From NCBI RefSeq assembly GCF_007830055.1, contig NZ_VLLE01000002.1, forward strand, positions 879,953 to 943,952: a DNA stretch of 64,000 bases. The letters are read 5' to 3'. Positions 8,386 through 17,320 of the stretch are shown here, in pieces. A program made the translations under genes and the position numbers. Source of the DNA: Lacibacter cauensis (lineage in GTDB: Bacteria; Bacteroidota; Bacteroidia; Chitinophagales; Chitinophagaceae). The notes under the pieces were generated by a model, which was given only the letters and a program-made list of their open reading frames with translations, searched no databases and was not told where the DNA came from. The stretch's first letter is position 1, and the number at the start of each line of letters is the position of its first letter.

Positions 8386-9837
8386 TTAATGAGTACGGAA
8401 GGGTAACGCAGGTAATCCTTCGCTGTTGACAAAATTGGGTTGTGCTGTTTCGTTCCAGGCAAAGCGAACCTGTTTAGGTTTCTTCACCTCTTTTGCTGAA
8501 ACAACAACTGTGTTGTTGCGGATAACTGCTGTGGCAGGAACAAAGACTCCGTCGGCACCCGCAATCGTGAACCAGTTCAGCGGTTGTTGATCGCTGCTTG
8601 CAAGTCCTGTTCCTGTATGTGAAAATTGAACAATGATGCTGTTCTTCTTTATCTTGTGCGAAACATAGGTTGGTCCGTATGCTTCAATCTTCGTTTGACC
8701 ATAACTGTTATGCAACGCCTGTAATGCCAGACGATGCGCTACGGTCCATTTATACGATGGATGAATGTCTTTCAAATTATCAACCAGGTCGGTTGTAACA
8801 ACCATGTGCACATTAGGCAATTCGGTGCATTCCGTCTGCACTTCCCAAAACTCAGCGAGTAATTCGGGTGTATGTGGCTTGGAATCTTTGCGTGCAGTGT
8901 ATAAATAAGGCGAAATCTGTACGGTATAAAAAGGCAGCGTTTCATCTTTCAACACCTTGCGCCATGCATTGATAAAAATGCTGAACTTTTCTTTGTACGT
9001 CGATTGATCTTCGATCATGCAATTACTTTCGCCCTGGTACCACAAAACAGCTTTTACCGCAAACGGTACCAATGGTTCAAACATGCCTTTGTACATCTGG
9101 CCGGGATGCATGCCATCAATTTTATAGTTTGGTTTTACAGTTGAATCTTTAAAGATGGGTGATGAAGCATAAGCCCAATCGGGTGTCCATTGTTCAATAC
9201 GTGTACCACCCCATGAGGTTGAAATGATACCGATGGGCACATTTGTTTGTTCAAAAATCTCTTTGGCAAAAAAGTAACCGATGGCCGATACATAACGCAC
9301 AATGGTATCGTTACCATTCACCCAGCCTTTTGTTGGAAGTGCCGGATATTGATTCAACACCCGTTCAACATAGCTATAACGGATTGCATCGGGTTTGTTT
9401 GAACTTTTCAACTCAGCTTCCGAAGGATCGGTTCCTTTCTTTGGTGCTGCATAACGCTTCAAGGTTCGGTCTAACGGATATTCCATATTCGACTGACCGG
9501 AACATAACCACACATCTCCCACTAACACATTCGCAAACGAAATGGTTTCATTGCCTTTAATTGTAAGTGTGGAGGGCGTTGCAGAAGTACTTAACGGATC
9601 GAGTGTAATTATCCAGTTACTATCTGCACCGGCAACGGTATTTTTTTGTTGCGACTGAAATGTAACTGTAATGCTTGTACCGGGATTTGCTTTTCCCCAA
9701 ACCGGAACCGGCTTGTTGCGTTGCAACACCATGTTGTTGGAAAAAATACCGGGAATCCGCAGTTGTGCAGAGAGATTAACCGCAATTGAAAAAAACAGAA
9801 ACAGGAATGCGGAACGAATTAACAGCAAGCGCAGCAT
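8386..9837 (-). CDS. Sialate O-acetylesterase-like carbohydrate esterase (SASA family)
   Basis: A 483-residue secreted SGNH-type esterase. An N-terminal Ig-like region (SNNMVLQRNKPVPVWGKANPG) is followed by DVWLCSGQSNMEYPL near residue 112 with the nucleophile Ser, by ISTSWGGTRIEQW, YQGESNC and a DIHPSYKW block near 357 with the probable Asp-His pair. The start at 9837 gives a clean signal peptide; an upstream reading to 9879 would run toward the regulatory repeat. The family removes O-acetyl groups from sugars; here the substrate is presumably acetylated pectin. It is the first gene of the rhamnogalacturonan operon, 45 bp from the direct repeat at 9882-9897. Confidence 0.88.
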   Translation of the reverse strand: MLRLLLIRSAFLFLFFSIAVNLSAQLRIPGIFSNNMVLQRNKPVPVWGKANPGTSITVTFQSQQKNTVAGADSNWIITLDPLSTSATPSTLTIKGNETISFANVLVGDVWLCSGQSNMEYPLDRTLKRYAAPKKGTDPSEAELKSSNKPDAIRYSYVERVLNQYPALPTKGWVNGNDTIVRYVSAIGYFFAKEIFEQTNVPIGIISTSWGGTRIEQWTPDWAYASSPIFKDSTVKPNYKIDGMHPGQMYKGMFEPLVPFAVKAVLWYQGESNCMIEDQSTYKEKFSIFINAWRKVLKDETLPFYTVQISPYLYTARKDSKPHTPELLAEFWEVQTECTELPNVHMVVTTDLVDNLKDIHPSYKWTVAHRLALQALHNSYGQTKIEAYGPTYVSHKIKKNSIIVQFSHTGTGLASSDQQPLNWFTIAGADGVFVPATAVIRNNTVVVSAKEVKKPKQVRFAWNETAQPNFVNSEGLPALPFRTH

Positions 9838-9852
9838 AGCAATTGTTTGCCC

Positions 9853-9860
9853 ACAAATTA
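9853..9860 (-). promoter_or_regulatory. Probable -7 element of the rhamnogalacturonan operon
   Basis: The minus strand reads CTAATTTGTG here, a TAnnTTTG-like element with one spacer base missing. It lies 16 bp before the esterase ATG and 22 bp from the direct repeat at 9882-9897. Confidence 0.4.
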
Positions 9861-9881
9861 GCCATAGAAAAAGGCGCATCT

Positions 9882-9897
9882 ATCCTGCAGCATCCTG
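9882..9897 (-). promoter_or_regulatory. CAGGAT-N4-CAGGAT direct repeat, site 1
   Basis: Two exact CAGGAT words ten bases apart on the minus strand, 45 bp upstream of the first gene of the rhamnogalacturonan operon. The same arrangement is found at 24968, 26669 and 55540, with a degenerate form at 37012, each upstream of a secreted pectin enzyme. A tandem half-site with helical spacing suits an AraC-type or similar activator. Confidence 0.65.
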
Positions 9898-9900
9898 TAC

Positions 9901-9920
9901 AAACGTTTGCGAAAACGTTT
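9901..9920. promoter_or_regulatory. Tandem AAACGTTT palindromes, possible LacI-type operators
   Basis: Two copies of the self-complementary word AAACGTTT start 12 bp apart (9901 and 9913) in the divergent region between the esterase and the MFS gene. AAACG/CGTTT half-sites with a central CG are typical of LacI-family operators. No LacI-family gene is in the window. Confidence 0.5.
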
Positions 9921-9967
9921 ACTGATTTTTATGTGCCGAAACCCCTGTGCACGCATCATTTTTGGAA

Positions 9968-9975
9968 TACTTTTG
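9968..9975 (+). promoter_or_regulatory. TACTTTTG -7 element of the MFS transporter gene
   Basis: A perfect match to the Bacteroidota TAnnTTTG element, 11 bp before the preferred ATG at 9986. No clear -33 TTTG was found, and the transcript would be nearly leaderless. Confidence 0.4.
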
Positions 9976-9985
9976 CGCCAAGAAT

Positions 9986-11155
9986 ATGCAAGCAACAGAC
10001 ATCGCCCAGTTAAACAGCAGTTATACCAAACGGCAAATACGCATTGCAGTTTCTGTGTTCTTTTTCTGCCAGGGAATTTGTTTTGCCAGCTGGGCAAGCC
10101 GCATACCTGATATTAAAACCACCTTGCAATTATCGGAAGCTGCCTTGGGCAGCATTCTGCTGGCATTGCCTGCCGGACAATTAACGATGATGCCCTTCAG
10201 TGGTAAACTGGTTACACGTTTCGGCAGCAAATATGTGTTGCGGTTGGCCGCAATTGGCTATGCACTAACCTTAATCCTGATCGGATCTACCACAGCCGCC
10301 TGGCAATTGGCTGCAGCACTTTATTTATTTGGCTTATCAGGTAATCTCTGCAATATTTCTGTGAATACACAAGCAGTAAATGCAGAATCCTTGTTTGGCC
10401 GCTCTATACTTGCCTCCTTTCATGGTGTGTGGAGCACGGCCGGTTTTACGGGTGCATTGGTTGGTTTGCTGATGATGCGTTTCAACTTACAGCCGGTTTA
10501 TCACTTCATGCTTGTTGCAGGAACGGTCATTACACTGAATCTTTTCTTTCAGAAAAAACTCATCATTACCCCTGTAAGTAAAACAGCTTCATCGTTTAAA
10601 CGGTTTCAGTTTCCAAAAGGTTTGTTGTTGCAGTTGGGCTTGATTGCTTTTTGTTGTTTGAGTGCCGAAGGTTGTATGTTCGACTGGAGCGGTGTGTATT
10701 TTAAAGAAGTGGTGGAAGTAAAAGGCGAACTGGTATCGCTGGGTTATGCATCGTTTATGGTGATGATGGCCACCGGACGTTTTACCGGCGACAGATTAGC
10801 CGAACGTTTTGGCCGAAAGAGAATGGTGCAGCTGAGTGGTGTGCTCATCTTTACCGGAATGATGATTGCTGTATTGCTGCCCAACATCATTTTTGCAACC
10901 ATCGGTTTTATGATTGTAGGTTTTGGTGTGAGCAGTATTATTCCGCTTGTTTATAGTACCGCAGGAAAAGTAAAAGAAGTCGCCAGTGGTATTGCGATAG
11001 CAACTGTTTCAGGCGTTGGCTTTTTTGGCTTTTTGATGGGGCCACCATTGATTGGTTATATTGCAGAACTGGCCGGACTGCGCTCTTCCTTTGCAGTGAT
11101 TGCAGTATTGGGTTTGGTGATCAGCTATATGATCAGTAAGATCAAGTTGGCGTGA
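9986..11155 (+). CDS. Major facilitator superfamily transporter, YbjJ/fucose-permease-like
   Basis: A 389-residue inner-membrane carrier with about twelve hydrophobic segments in two halves. The N-terminal RIAVSVFFFCQGICFASWAS and SRIPDIKTTLQLSEAALG segments, SILASFHGVWSTAGFTGAL, and GRFTGDRLAERFGRKRMV (the inter-segment loop signature of MFS) place it with YbjJ-type and sugar permease-like members. The ATG at 9986 is preferred over the one at 9947, because the membrane protein similarity starts after it. It is divergent from the rhamnogalacturonan operon and shares its upstream region, so uptake of a released sugar such as rhamnose is plausible but not shown by the sequence. Confidence 0.85.
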   Translation: MQATDIAQLNSSYTKRQIRIAVSVFFFCQGICFASWASRIPDIKTTLQLSEAALGSILLALPAGQLTMMPFSGKLVTRFGSKYVLRLAAIGYALTLILIGSTTAAWQLAAALYLFGLSGNLCNISVNTQAVNAESLFGRSILASFHGVWSTAGFTGALVGLLMMRFNLQPVYHFMLVAGTVITLNLFFQKKLIITPVSKTASSFKRFQFPKGLLLQLGLIAFCCLSAEGCMFDWSGVYFKEVVEVKGELVSLGYASFMVMMATGRFTGDRLAERFGRKRMVQLSGVLIFTGMMIAVLLPNIIFATIGFMIVGFGVSSIIPLVYSTAGKVKEVASGIAIATVSGVGFFGFLMGPPLIGYIAELAGLRSSFAVIAVLGLVISYMISKIKLA

Positions 11156-11164
11156 GGTAAACCT

Positions 11165-11242
11165 GACCTGACAGGTTAAGCCTTTTCGTGTTATTTGTCA
11201 TAACTAAAACTGACAGTAAAATTTTGCTCAACCTGTCAGGTC
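11165..11242. repeat. Palindromic element with GACCTGACAGGTT arms, copy 1
   Basis: Perfect 13-bp inverted arms, GACCTGACAGGTT at 11165-11177 and AACCTGTCAGGTC at 11230-11242, enclosing 52 bp. It lies between the convergent MFS gene and the small membrane protein gene and could also end transcription. Further copies are at 33933-34009 and 45760-45836. Confidence 0.85.
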
Positions 11243-11251
11243 TGTTCCGTT

Positions 11252-11548
11252 TCAAAACTTAATTTCATGAAAAGTTTGACTCGCAATTAATACAGCGGAG
11301 ATTACAACTGCAATCTGAATTATTCTTACAACTATTTTTTGCCTGCGAATAATAATTGCCGCTTTGTTTTCCGGTATTTTATTTTCGATGACATGGAGTT
11401 GCTTATAGGTAATTAATTGTTGCGCAGCAATAAGCAGCATTAATGCCCAAACAATAATTAAAAGAGGAACTTTTACTATCAAATAAGATCCAAGGATTCC
11501 TGCAACAAATAAACCTTGTGAAATAGAACGGTAGAAACTGCTTTTCAT
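11252..11548 (-). CDS. Small hypothetical membrane protein
   Basis: A 98-residue protein not recognised as any family. It has three hydrophobic segments: about residues 9-26 (ISQGLFVAGILGSYLIVKVP, continuing into LLIIVWALMLLIAAQQ) and 75-90 (IIQIAVVISAVLIASQ), with a basic stretch RRQKIVVR between the second and third. It lies 38 bp downstream of the GH43 gene on the same strand, so it may be read through from that operon, but its content gives no hint of a glycan role. The coding assignment rests on ORF length, a membrane-like composition and an ATG start. Confidence 0.55.
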   Translation of the reverse strand: MKSSFYRSISQGLFVAGILGSYLIVKVPLLIIVWALMLLIAAQQLITYKQLHVIENKIPENKAAIIIRRQKIVVRIIQIAVVISAVLIASQTFHEIKF

Positions 11549-11586
11549 AAGTGAACGTTTGATATTTTAGTTAGTTTGATTTGACA

Positions 11587-12510
11587 TTATTTCGGCAACA
11601 ATTCAAACGCTGCCTTACTGATTGTAAGAATTGTTCCATGCCTGATGCCGCTTGGCAATGAAATCTTATCCGAAATATCTGTCCAGTTTTTGAGATCGGT
11701 TGATTGTACTGCGCCATATTTATGATCCCGGTATTTATCGAAGTACACGATCCATGTACCATTGATCTTTAAAGTGGTTGGCCCTTCTGCCCAGTAATTA
11801 CCGGTGATGGGTGCAGAAGCTTCGCTGTAACCGCTGTTGAGTTTTTTACTCGTAGCTATTTTGATGTTCTTCTGCACAGGCTCTCTTGTTTCATCTTTCA
11901 GGAACATGATAAACTGTTTGCCATTGGGAACAATGCTTGCATCAATCACATTAAACCCTTTATCGTACAGCAGTTTTGTTTTGCTGAAGGTTTTAAAATC
12001 TTTCGTGAGGACATAATACATCCGGTGATTGTACCCATTCTCCACTTTCGGATCAGCAGGATACTTTCCTTTGATCGTTGTTGCCCAATAGATCATGTAT
12101 TGTTGCTTCTTTGCATCATAGGTAATCTCCGGTGCCCAGCAGTTGCGGGCCGAATCTTCGTGCATCATCACGGGAATAAAACGCTGTTCACTCCAGTTGA
12201 TCAGATCTTTGCTACTTGCATAACCAATCCCACGATCATTCCAGCTCACTGTCCACACCATATGAAACAGTCCATCTGCACCACGAATAATGCAGGGATC
12301 ACGCATCAACTTATCTTTTGCAACAGTTGGTTGCAGAAACGAACTGTCTTTTTTCAACGCACTCCATTTGAAACCATCATGGCTGTAAGCCAGATGCAAA
12401 CCATCCTGACCGTTATTTTTGAAATAGGCAAACAGGTAGACCGAATCACTTTGTGCACGTAGGTACAGCACTTGCATCAACAGCAGAACCAACGAACTGA
12501 TCTTCTTCAT
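11587..12510 (-). CDS. Glycoside hydrolase, GH43-like five-bladed propeller
   Basis: A 307-residue secreted protein (MKKISSLVLLLMQVLYLRAQ signal peptide). Features of the GH43 fold are HLAYSHDGFKWSAL, the MRDPCIIRG aspartate, WNDRGIGYASSKDLINWSEQ, NCWAPEITYD (a common GH43 block) and WAEGPTTLKINGTWIVYFD with the probable acid. GH43 members in pectin loci are mostly arabinofuranosidases or galactosidases; the precise specificity cannot be read from the sequence. It starts 5 bp after the GH88 gene and is last in the operon running from 24916. Confidence 0.85.
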   Translation of the reverse strand: MKKISSLVLLLMQVLYLRAQSDSVYLFAYFKNNGQDGLHLAYSHDGFKWSALKKDSSFLQPTVAKDKLMRDPCIIRGADGLFHMVWTVSWNDRGIGYASSKDLINWSEQRFIPVMMHEDSARNCWAPEITYDAKKQQYMIYWATTIKGKYPADPKVENGYNHRMYYVLTKDFKTFSKTKLLYDKGFNVIDASIVPNGKQFIMFLKDETREPVQKNIKIATSKKLNSGYSEASAPITGNYWAEGPTTLKINGTWIVYFDKYRDHKYGAVQSTDLKNWTDISDKISLPSGIRHGTILTISKAAFELLPK

Positions 12511-12515
12511 CCTTC

Positions 12516-13721
12516 TTATTTTTTAAACATCGCTTTGTAACGCAGCATGGCTTCTACAAAATAATAATCAGCATAGGTTAACGGCACATCAATTTCAGTT
12601 CCGGCCGGTTTATGTCCTACACTATGTTTCAGGATAAATCCTCCATTTGTTCCTGCCGCAGCCTTGTATTGATCGGTTGACAGATTCTTTAAGATCGTTT
12701 CTGCCGCCTTGAAATACTTAGTGGATAATTCCTTGTTCACATAACCGCTTAGCTCTAATAAAGCTGATGCCATGATCGTGGCCGCTGAAACATCACGCAA
12801 GGCATTGGGAATATCCGGTGCATTAAAATCCCAGTAAGGAATTTTATCAGTTGGAAGATTGGGATGATTTAAAATAAACGCTGCGATCTTATTCGCCTGT
12901 TCCAAATATTTCCTGTCTTTTGTTTCTCTGTAGGTTTCAGTGTAGCCATACAAGCCCCATGCCTGTCCCCTCGCCCACGCACTCTCATCAGCAAAACCCT
13001 GTGCTGTCTTTTTTTGTTGAACAGCTCCTGTTTGCGCATGATAGTTCAACACATGATACGAACTGTTATCGGCACGGAAATGATTCTTCATTGTTGTGTT
13101 GGCATGTGTTACAGCAATTTTATAAAACGAAGAATCGCCTGTTACCTGTGTTGCCCAGAAGAGTAGTTTCAAGTTCATCATGTTATCAATGATCACCAAG
13201 TATTCGTTCGGCTTACCATCCCATGATTTAATAACACCTGTAACAGGGCTAAAACGTGTGGACAAGGACTTCGCACTTGTCACCAAAATATCTTTATACG
13301 CTGCAGATGGCTGTATTAAATTGGCATTGCCGAAACTGCAATACATCATAAACCCAAGATCATGGGTTGTTTTATTGAATTGCTCTTTCTTTAACACTTC
13401 AAGTATACGTTGGGCTTCTTTGTACAGCACTTCATCTTTTGTTTGTGTGTAGAGATACAGCAACGTGCCGGGATAAAAACCACTGCACCACCAGCCCGAA
13501 TTGCTGAATTCGTATTTGTCGGTTGTTGGGAAATAGGTCTTCGGAAATTTCTCAGCTGGCAGATTTTGCAGCAGCACTTTGTATTGTGCGGCCGCATCGA
13601 TCATATTCTGATCAATGGCTTTTAATAATGCCTTATCCGGCTGATGTTTGGTTTGTGCATGACACCACATCAGAATAAACAAGCAACAGCTCAGTAAAGA
13701 AAAACGTTTTGCAGACAACAT
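12516..13721 (-). CDS. Unsaturated glucuronyl hydrolase, GH88 family
   Basis: A 401-residue secreted (alpha/alpha)6-barrel protein with signal peptide MLSAKRFSLLSCCLFILMWC. Diagnostic segments are SGWWCSGFYPGTLLYLY, THDLGFMMY near residue 120 (Asp), IDNMMNLKLLFWA near 178 (Asp), and ESAWARGQAWGLYGYTETY near 250, followed by DVSAATIMASALLEL. GH88 enzymes hydrate the 4,5-unsaturated uronic acid left at the non-reducing end by a lyase. Its presence implies a glucuronic- or galacturonic-acid lyase product from this cluster, although no PL gene lies in the same operon. The gap to the upstream DUF4450 gene is 51 bp. Confidence 0.92.
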   Translation of the reverse strand: MLSAKRFSLLSCCLFILMWCHAQTKHQPDKALLKAIDQNMIDAAAQYKVLLQNLPAEKFPKTYFPTTDKYEFSNSGWWCSGFYPGTLLYLYTQTKDEVLYKEAQRILEVLKKEQFNKTTHDLGFMMYCSFGNANLIQPSAAYKDILVTSAKSLSTRFSPVTGVIKSWDGKPNEYLVIIDNMMNLKLLFWATQVTGDSSFYKIAVTHANTTMKNHFRADNSSYHVLNYHAQTGAVQQKKTAQGFADESAWARGQAWGLYGYTETYRETKDRKYLEQANKIAAFILNHPNLPTDKIPYWDFNAPDIPNALRDVSAATIMASALLELSGYVNKELSTKYFKAAETILKNLSTDQYKAAAGTNGGFILKHSVGHKPAGTEIDVPLTYADYYFVEAMLRYKAMFKK

Positions 13722-13772
13722 ACAGTAATCGTTTAAATGGCAATATAAGACTTAGATCTGTTGATTCGTTGT

Positions 13773-16700
13773 TTACCGGATCAATGTTACACTCATCAAC
13801 CCGATCACCACATCATTGGCAATAGTTTTAAGTGTAAGACTTTTTAATTGTTTGTTTGGATCCAGTTTTAAATGCAGCACCGTTGCAGCACCACCCTCAA
13901 TACCAAAATTGGAAAAACCTTTGATGCTGCTGTACTTATAATTCGCCGGCATCACTTCACCGGTCTTTAATAAAACACGGGTAGGTTTTGTTTCACCGGC
14001 AGTAAAGGCAAAACCATCAATGAGATAATCCTGTTCAATGGGCCACCAGTTCTCCGGGTTCTTTAACTCCAGTACAGATGAAGATCCATCGGTATAATGT
14101 ACAACCACCGTTCCGTTCAGCATCCGGCTTTGCATGGGATTGGTACTGCCTGTCATTAAGAAGTAAACATGGGATGCAGCACCGCTCAACGGCAATACAA
14201 CCGAATCAGGATAATTGTCCCACATAGAGGTAAACACGATATTCTTCTTTTCGGTGGAGCTTGATTTGAAAGGAATGTTGTTAATGAGCAGTTCTTTCTT
14301 CAACCCTGCTTTTACACGCAGACCGCTATCGTTGATGTTGGCAGTGGTTAATGGATAAGCCCAGTTGCCGATGCCCTGCGTGGGCAATTGCAAGGTTGGT
14401 ACAGCCGGACGGGGTGACAAGTATTCATTCTTAAAAATATTCGTTACTGCATCGTTGAAATGTGGAGTAAGATCAACGGTTTCAAATTTTGTGTCGGGCG
14501 TGATGGTTACTGTTTCAACAAAGGGTTCATCAACGATCAATGAAAAATTCAATGGTTCAAACCAACTGAAATCGCCTTGCTTCAACTGCAGGTACAAACT
14601 GTTGACGCCTGCATGATGTACATTTCCCGATACAGTGTTTGTTGTACGAACTACATTCCGCAACACTTCTACCGGTTGATAATGATTTAAAATGATGGCC
14701 TTGTTTAATTTTACTTGCACCAACTCTTTGCCGTTATATGCTTGTTTATATAAAGGCTTTTCAAATCCTTCACCTTTCCATTTAATCACAATCAAATAGG
14801 ATTTAGCAGCAGCTGCATCAATCTGTAACGAAGGCGTACCGATGATACTGTCTACCACTTTCCATTTGGCAGATTGACCATTCACTGTAATTGATTCAAC
14901 CGATTCCCTGTAAGCAGGAATGATCAATTGCAAGTGCAGTGGTCTGCTGAAGCTTGGTTGCAGGATATATTCTTCTGTTAAGCGTGTGCGTTTGAATACA
15001 AACTGCATATTGGGCGTGGTTAATGCAGCATTGTTCCATTGGTGCGGCAGACCTGGTTTGATCACTAAACGGTTATGCAATGCATCGGGCAACACGCCAA
15101 ACAATCCTTCCACCAATGTTCTGCCGGCCATCCCGATCGGATCTGCAAAATCTCTGTACAATTCTCCCCGTATGGCATCATAAAAACTCAGCTGTTGAAT
15201 ATTACCCGGACTGGCGCCGAGATACATACTTTCCATCAACGAACTCTTCCATAAACGATACGCTTCTTCTTTATCACCACCCTGCCAGAACGCTAGTGAT
15301 GTGTGAAGCAGTTCAGGTAATGCCACATTATTCAAACTCCAGGTATACGGTTGCCAGTTGGTGGTTGACAATGTATACAACGACGAATCCTTCAGGCCTT
15401 TTGCAAGTATCGGAATATGCGGAATAAAATCCTTTACATACTGCAACGATTGATACGCTTGAAACGGATCAGCAATGCCTTCATCAATCGCATGATAGAT
15501 CGTCCACAATGCAGCCGACTCATGCAACAATTTATTACCAAGCAAATCCTTGTATTCTGCATACCAGCCTTTCTGCTTCATCCACAACTGCTGATTAATC
15601 GCCTTTAAAATTTTATTCGCTTCCGCTTCATATTGGCTGCCATCAACTCCAATAATCTTCGCCAACTGTGCCGCCATTTTGTTGGAACGATAATTATACG
15701 CCGATGAATGCGTTACTCCTCCTCCACTGTACTGCAATGCATCACTGGCCCAGATAGCCGCATACGAATCGTACAAGCCATCGCCATCTACATCAAAATT
15801 TCGTTTCTCCCAATCAAGGTGACGAACCAGCAAGGGCCACATCTGTCGTACATAAGCCGTATCACCTGTCCAGTTAAAATGATTGAAGAGTTGATCGATG
15901 AACACCAGGTTCATATCATAATGATGTGCACGCAGATCACCACCGGGATTGCGGGAAATATAGCCACTGCTGAACAAGGATGTGCCCAGTTTCTCCAACT
16001 GTCTTCCTAAATGCAAAGCCGTATCGGCAACAACGGGTCCGCTTGCAGGTGTGGTTACCTGCGACAATGCATACCCATTGAAATGTTTTTTTGCACGATC
16101 GTGCCAGCCAAACACATCGGCTACATACGCACCACGCCAGCCATTCAAACGCATCCGCCACGCAACGGCACCATGCATAAACGATGGATCTTCCCATACG
16201 CCATCGGCCGCAATACCCAAGACTCCACCTAATGTATTGATGAACGGATCAGGTGTAACCACCTTGATGCGCTCGGCGATTTTCTTTCTTGCTGCTTCTG
16301 CCTGTTGAAACAATTGCGGCAATAAAGCATAATTAATTGTTTTATTCTTTTCTGGTTTTTGTACAGCAAAGAAATAGGTTTGTTTGTCTTTCAGCTGAAG
16401 ACGGGCAGTGATCAATGGAGAAACAGCTGTACTGTCTGATTGTAATAACGCAAGGGGCGATTGTTGTTTTGTTGCATCCGCAATTTTCAAAACAGCTGTT
16501 AATGGAAATACACCGGTTAGTTCTTTTCCCTTTTCTGCAACAGATGAATTGTTATTGGCATTTGCAGGAAGATGCTGTACTTCATACCGTTCTTCTTCAG
16601 TCAGCGGTTTTGCAAAACCATACAGCAGACTGAAATTATTTTTCGTAATCTGATAAACATTATCCTTGCAATACTCCGGTTTCAAATAAAACGAAGATTC

Positions 16701-17237
16701 AGGATCAGCGCCAATATCACCATCACGTGAAAACTTTTTGCCGGTAGCACCACCATACACGGCAACGAACTGTACAGCAGTTGAAACATTTTCTGTTTGC
16801 AGTTGCACAATCATTCCTTCACGATCATACAATGCAAGTACATGTAAGCGGATAATACCCTCACCCAGCAATTCATCTTTTATTTCGTACAACATGGAAC
16901 CTGCACGATAAATCGCTTTGATCTTTTTACACTCGATCAGCCATTTACTTTTTCCGTTTCCGATAATGCCGAATTTCAGATTACCACCCATGCCCGGCAT
17001 GTATAAGGCGAATTCAGGCAAGTCGCCTGCTTCTGCACGAAACGCCGTATTGCCGCCATACAATGCCCGGTTAAAACGTCTTGTTCCGTTTTCAATGATA
17101 ATATCAGTTCCTTCAGGCCGATAACGAACCTGCCGCTCAATGCCATGCCATCGCTTTTTCTCCTGTGCGAAAGAGAATTGTGTAAGTGTAAGTAACAATG
17201 TAAGAAGTACAGTTAATCTCATTTTGTTAATAGGCAT
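13773..17237 (-). CDS. Large DUF4450-type glycosidase, GH143/GH142-like
   Basis: A 1154-residue secreted protein. The N-terminal 300 residues (RWHGIERQVRYRPEGTDII, RFNRALYGG, YMPGMGGNLKFGI) resemble DUF4450. The middle part is an (alpha/alpha)6-type region with HGAVAWRMRLNGWRGAY near residue 359, GDLRAHHYDMNLVFIDQLFN and DVDGDGLYDSYAAIWASDAL. The last 300 residues look like beta-sandwich accessory domains. This order is like that of the two-enzyme protein BT1020 (GH143 plus GH142) from rhamnogalacturonan-II degradation; the match is from memory of the family, so the GH numbers are provisional. ATG at 17222 is an alternative start. Confidence 0.7.
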   Translation of the reverse strand: MPINKMRLTVLLTLLLTLTQFSFAQEKKRWHGIERQVRYRPEGTDIIIENGTRRFNRALYGGNTAFRAEAGDLPEFALYMPGMGGNLKFGIIGNGKSKWLIECKKIKAIYRAGSMLYEIKDELLGEGIIRLHVLALYDREGMIVQLQTENVSTAVQFVAVYGGATGKKFSRDGDIGADPESSFYLKPEYCKDNVYQITKNNFSLLYGFAKPLTEEERYEVQHLPANANNNSSVAEKGKELTGVFPLTAVLKIADATKQQSPLALLQSDSTAVSPLITARLQLKDKQTYFFAVQKPEKNKTINYALLPQLFQQAEAARKKIAERIKVVTPDPFINTLGGVLGIAADGVWEDPSFMHGAVAWRMRLNGWRGAYVADVFGWHDRAKKHFNGYALSQVTTPASGPVVADTALHLGRQLEKLGTSLFSSGYISRNPGGDLRAHHYDMNLVFIDQLFNHFNWTGDTAYVRQMWPLLVRHLDWEKRNFDVDGDGLYDSYAAIWASDALQYSGGGVTHSSAYNYRSNKMAAQLAKIIGVDGSQYEAEANKILKAINQQLWMKQKGWYAEYKDLLGNKLLHESAALWTIYHAIDEGIADPFQAYQSLQYVKDFIPHIPILAKGLKDSSLYTLSTTNWQPYTWSLNNVALPELLHTSLAFWQGGDKEEAYRLWKSSLMESMYLGASPGNIQQLSFYDAIRGELYRDFADPIGMAGRTLVEGLFGVLPDALHNRLVIKPGLPHQWNNAALTTPNMQFVFKRTRLTEEYILQPSFSRPLHLQLIIPAYRESVESITVNGQSAKWKVVDSIIGTPSLQIDAAAAKSYLIVIKWKGEGFEKPLYKQAYNGKELVQVKLNKAIILNHYQPVEVLRNVVRTTNTVSGNVHHAGVNSLYLQLKQGDFSWFEPLNFSLIVDEPFVETVTITPDTKFETVDLTPHFNDAVTNIFKNEYLSPRPAVPTLQLPTQGIGNWAYPLTTANINDSGLRVKAGLKKELLINNIPFKSSSTEKKNIVFTSMWDNYPDSVVLPLSGAASHVYFLMTGSTNPMQSRMLNGTVVVHYTDGSSSVLELKNPENWWPIEQDYLIDGFAFTAGETKPTRVLLKTGEVMPANYKYSSIKGFSNFGIEGGAATVLHLKLDPNKQLKSLTLKTIANDVVIGLMSVTLIR

Positions 17238-17240
17238 TTA

Positions 17241-17320
17241 TGAAAAGTAAGGCCTGTGTCATGCAGTTCCCGCTTTAGGGGCAACTGAGTTACGAAAGTT
17301 GCGAACGTAGTTCATGGGGG
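17241..17320. repeat. Gap with two interspersed repeats
   Basis: The stretch at 17250-17285 (AGTAAGGCCTGTG then GTTCCCGCTTTAGGGG) resembles 60624-60670, and 17291-17320 (TACGAAAGTTGCGAACGTAG) resembles 33886-33913. No gene is present. Confidence 0.55.
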
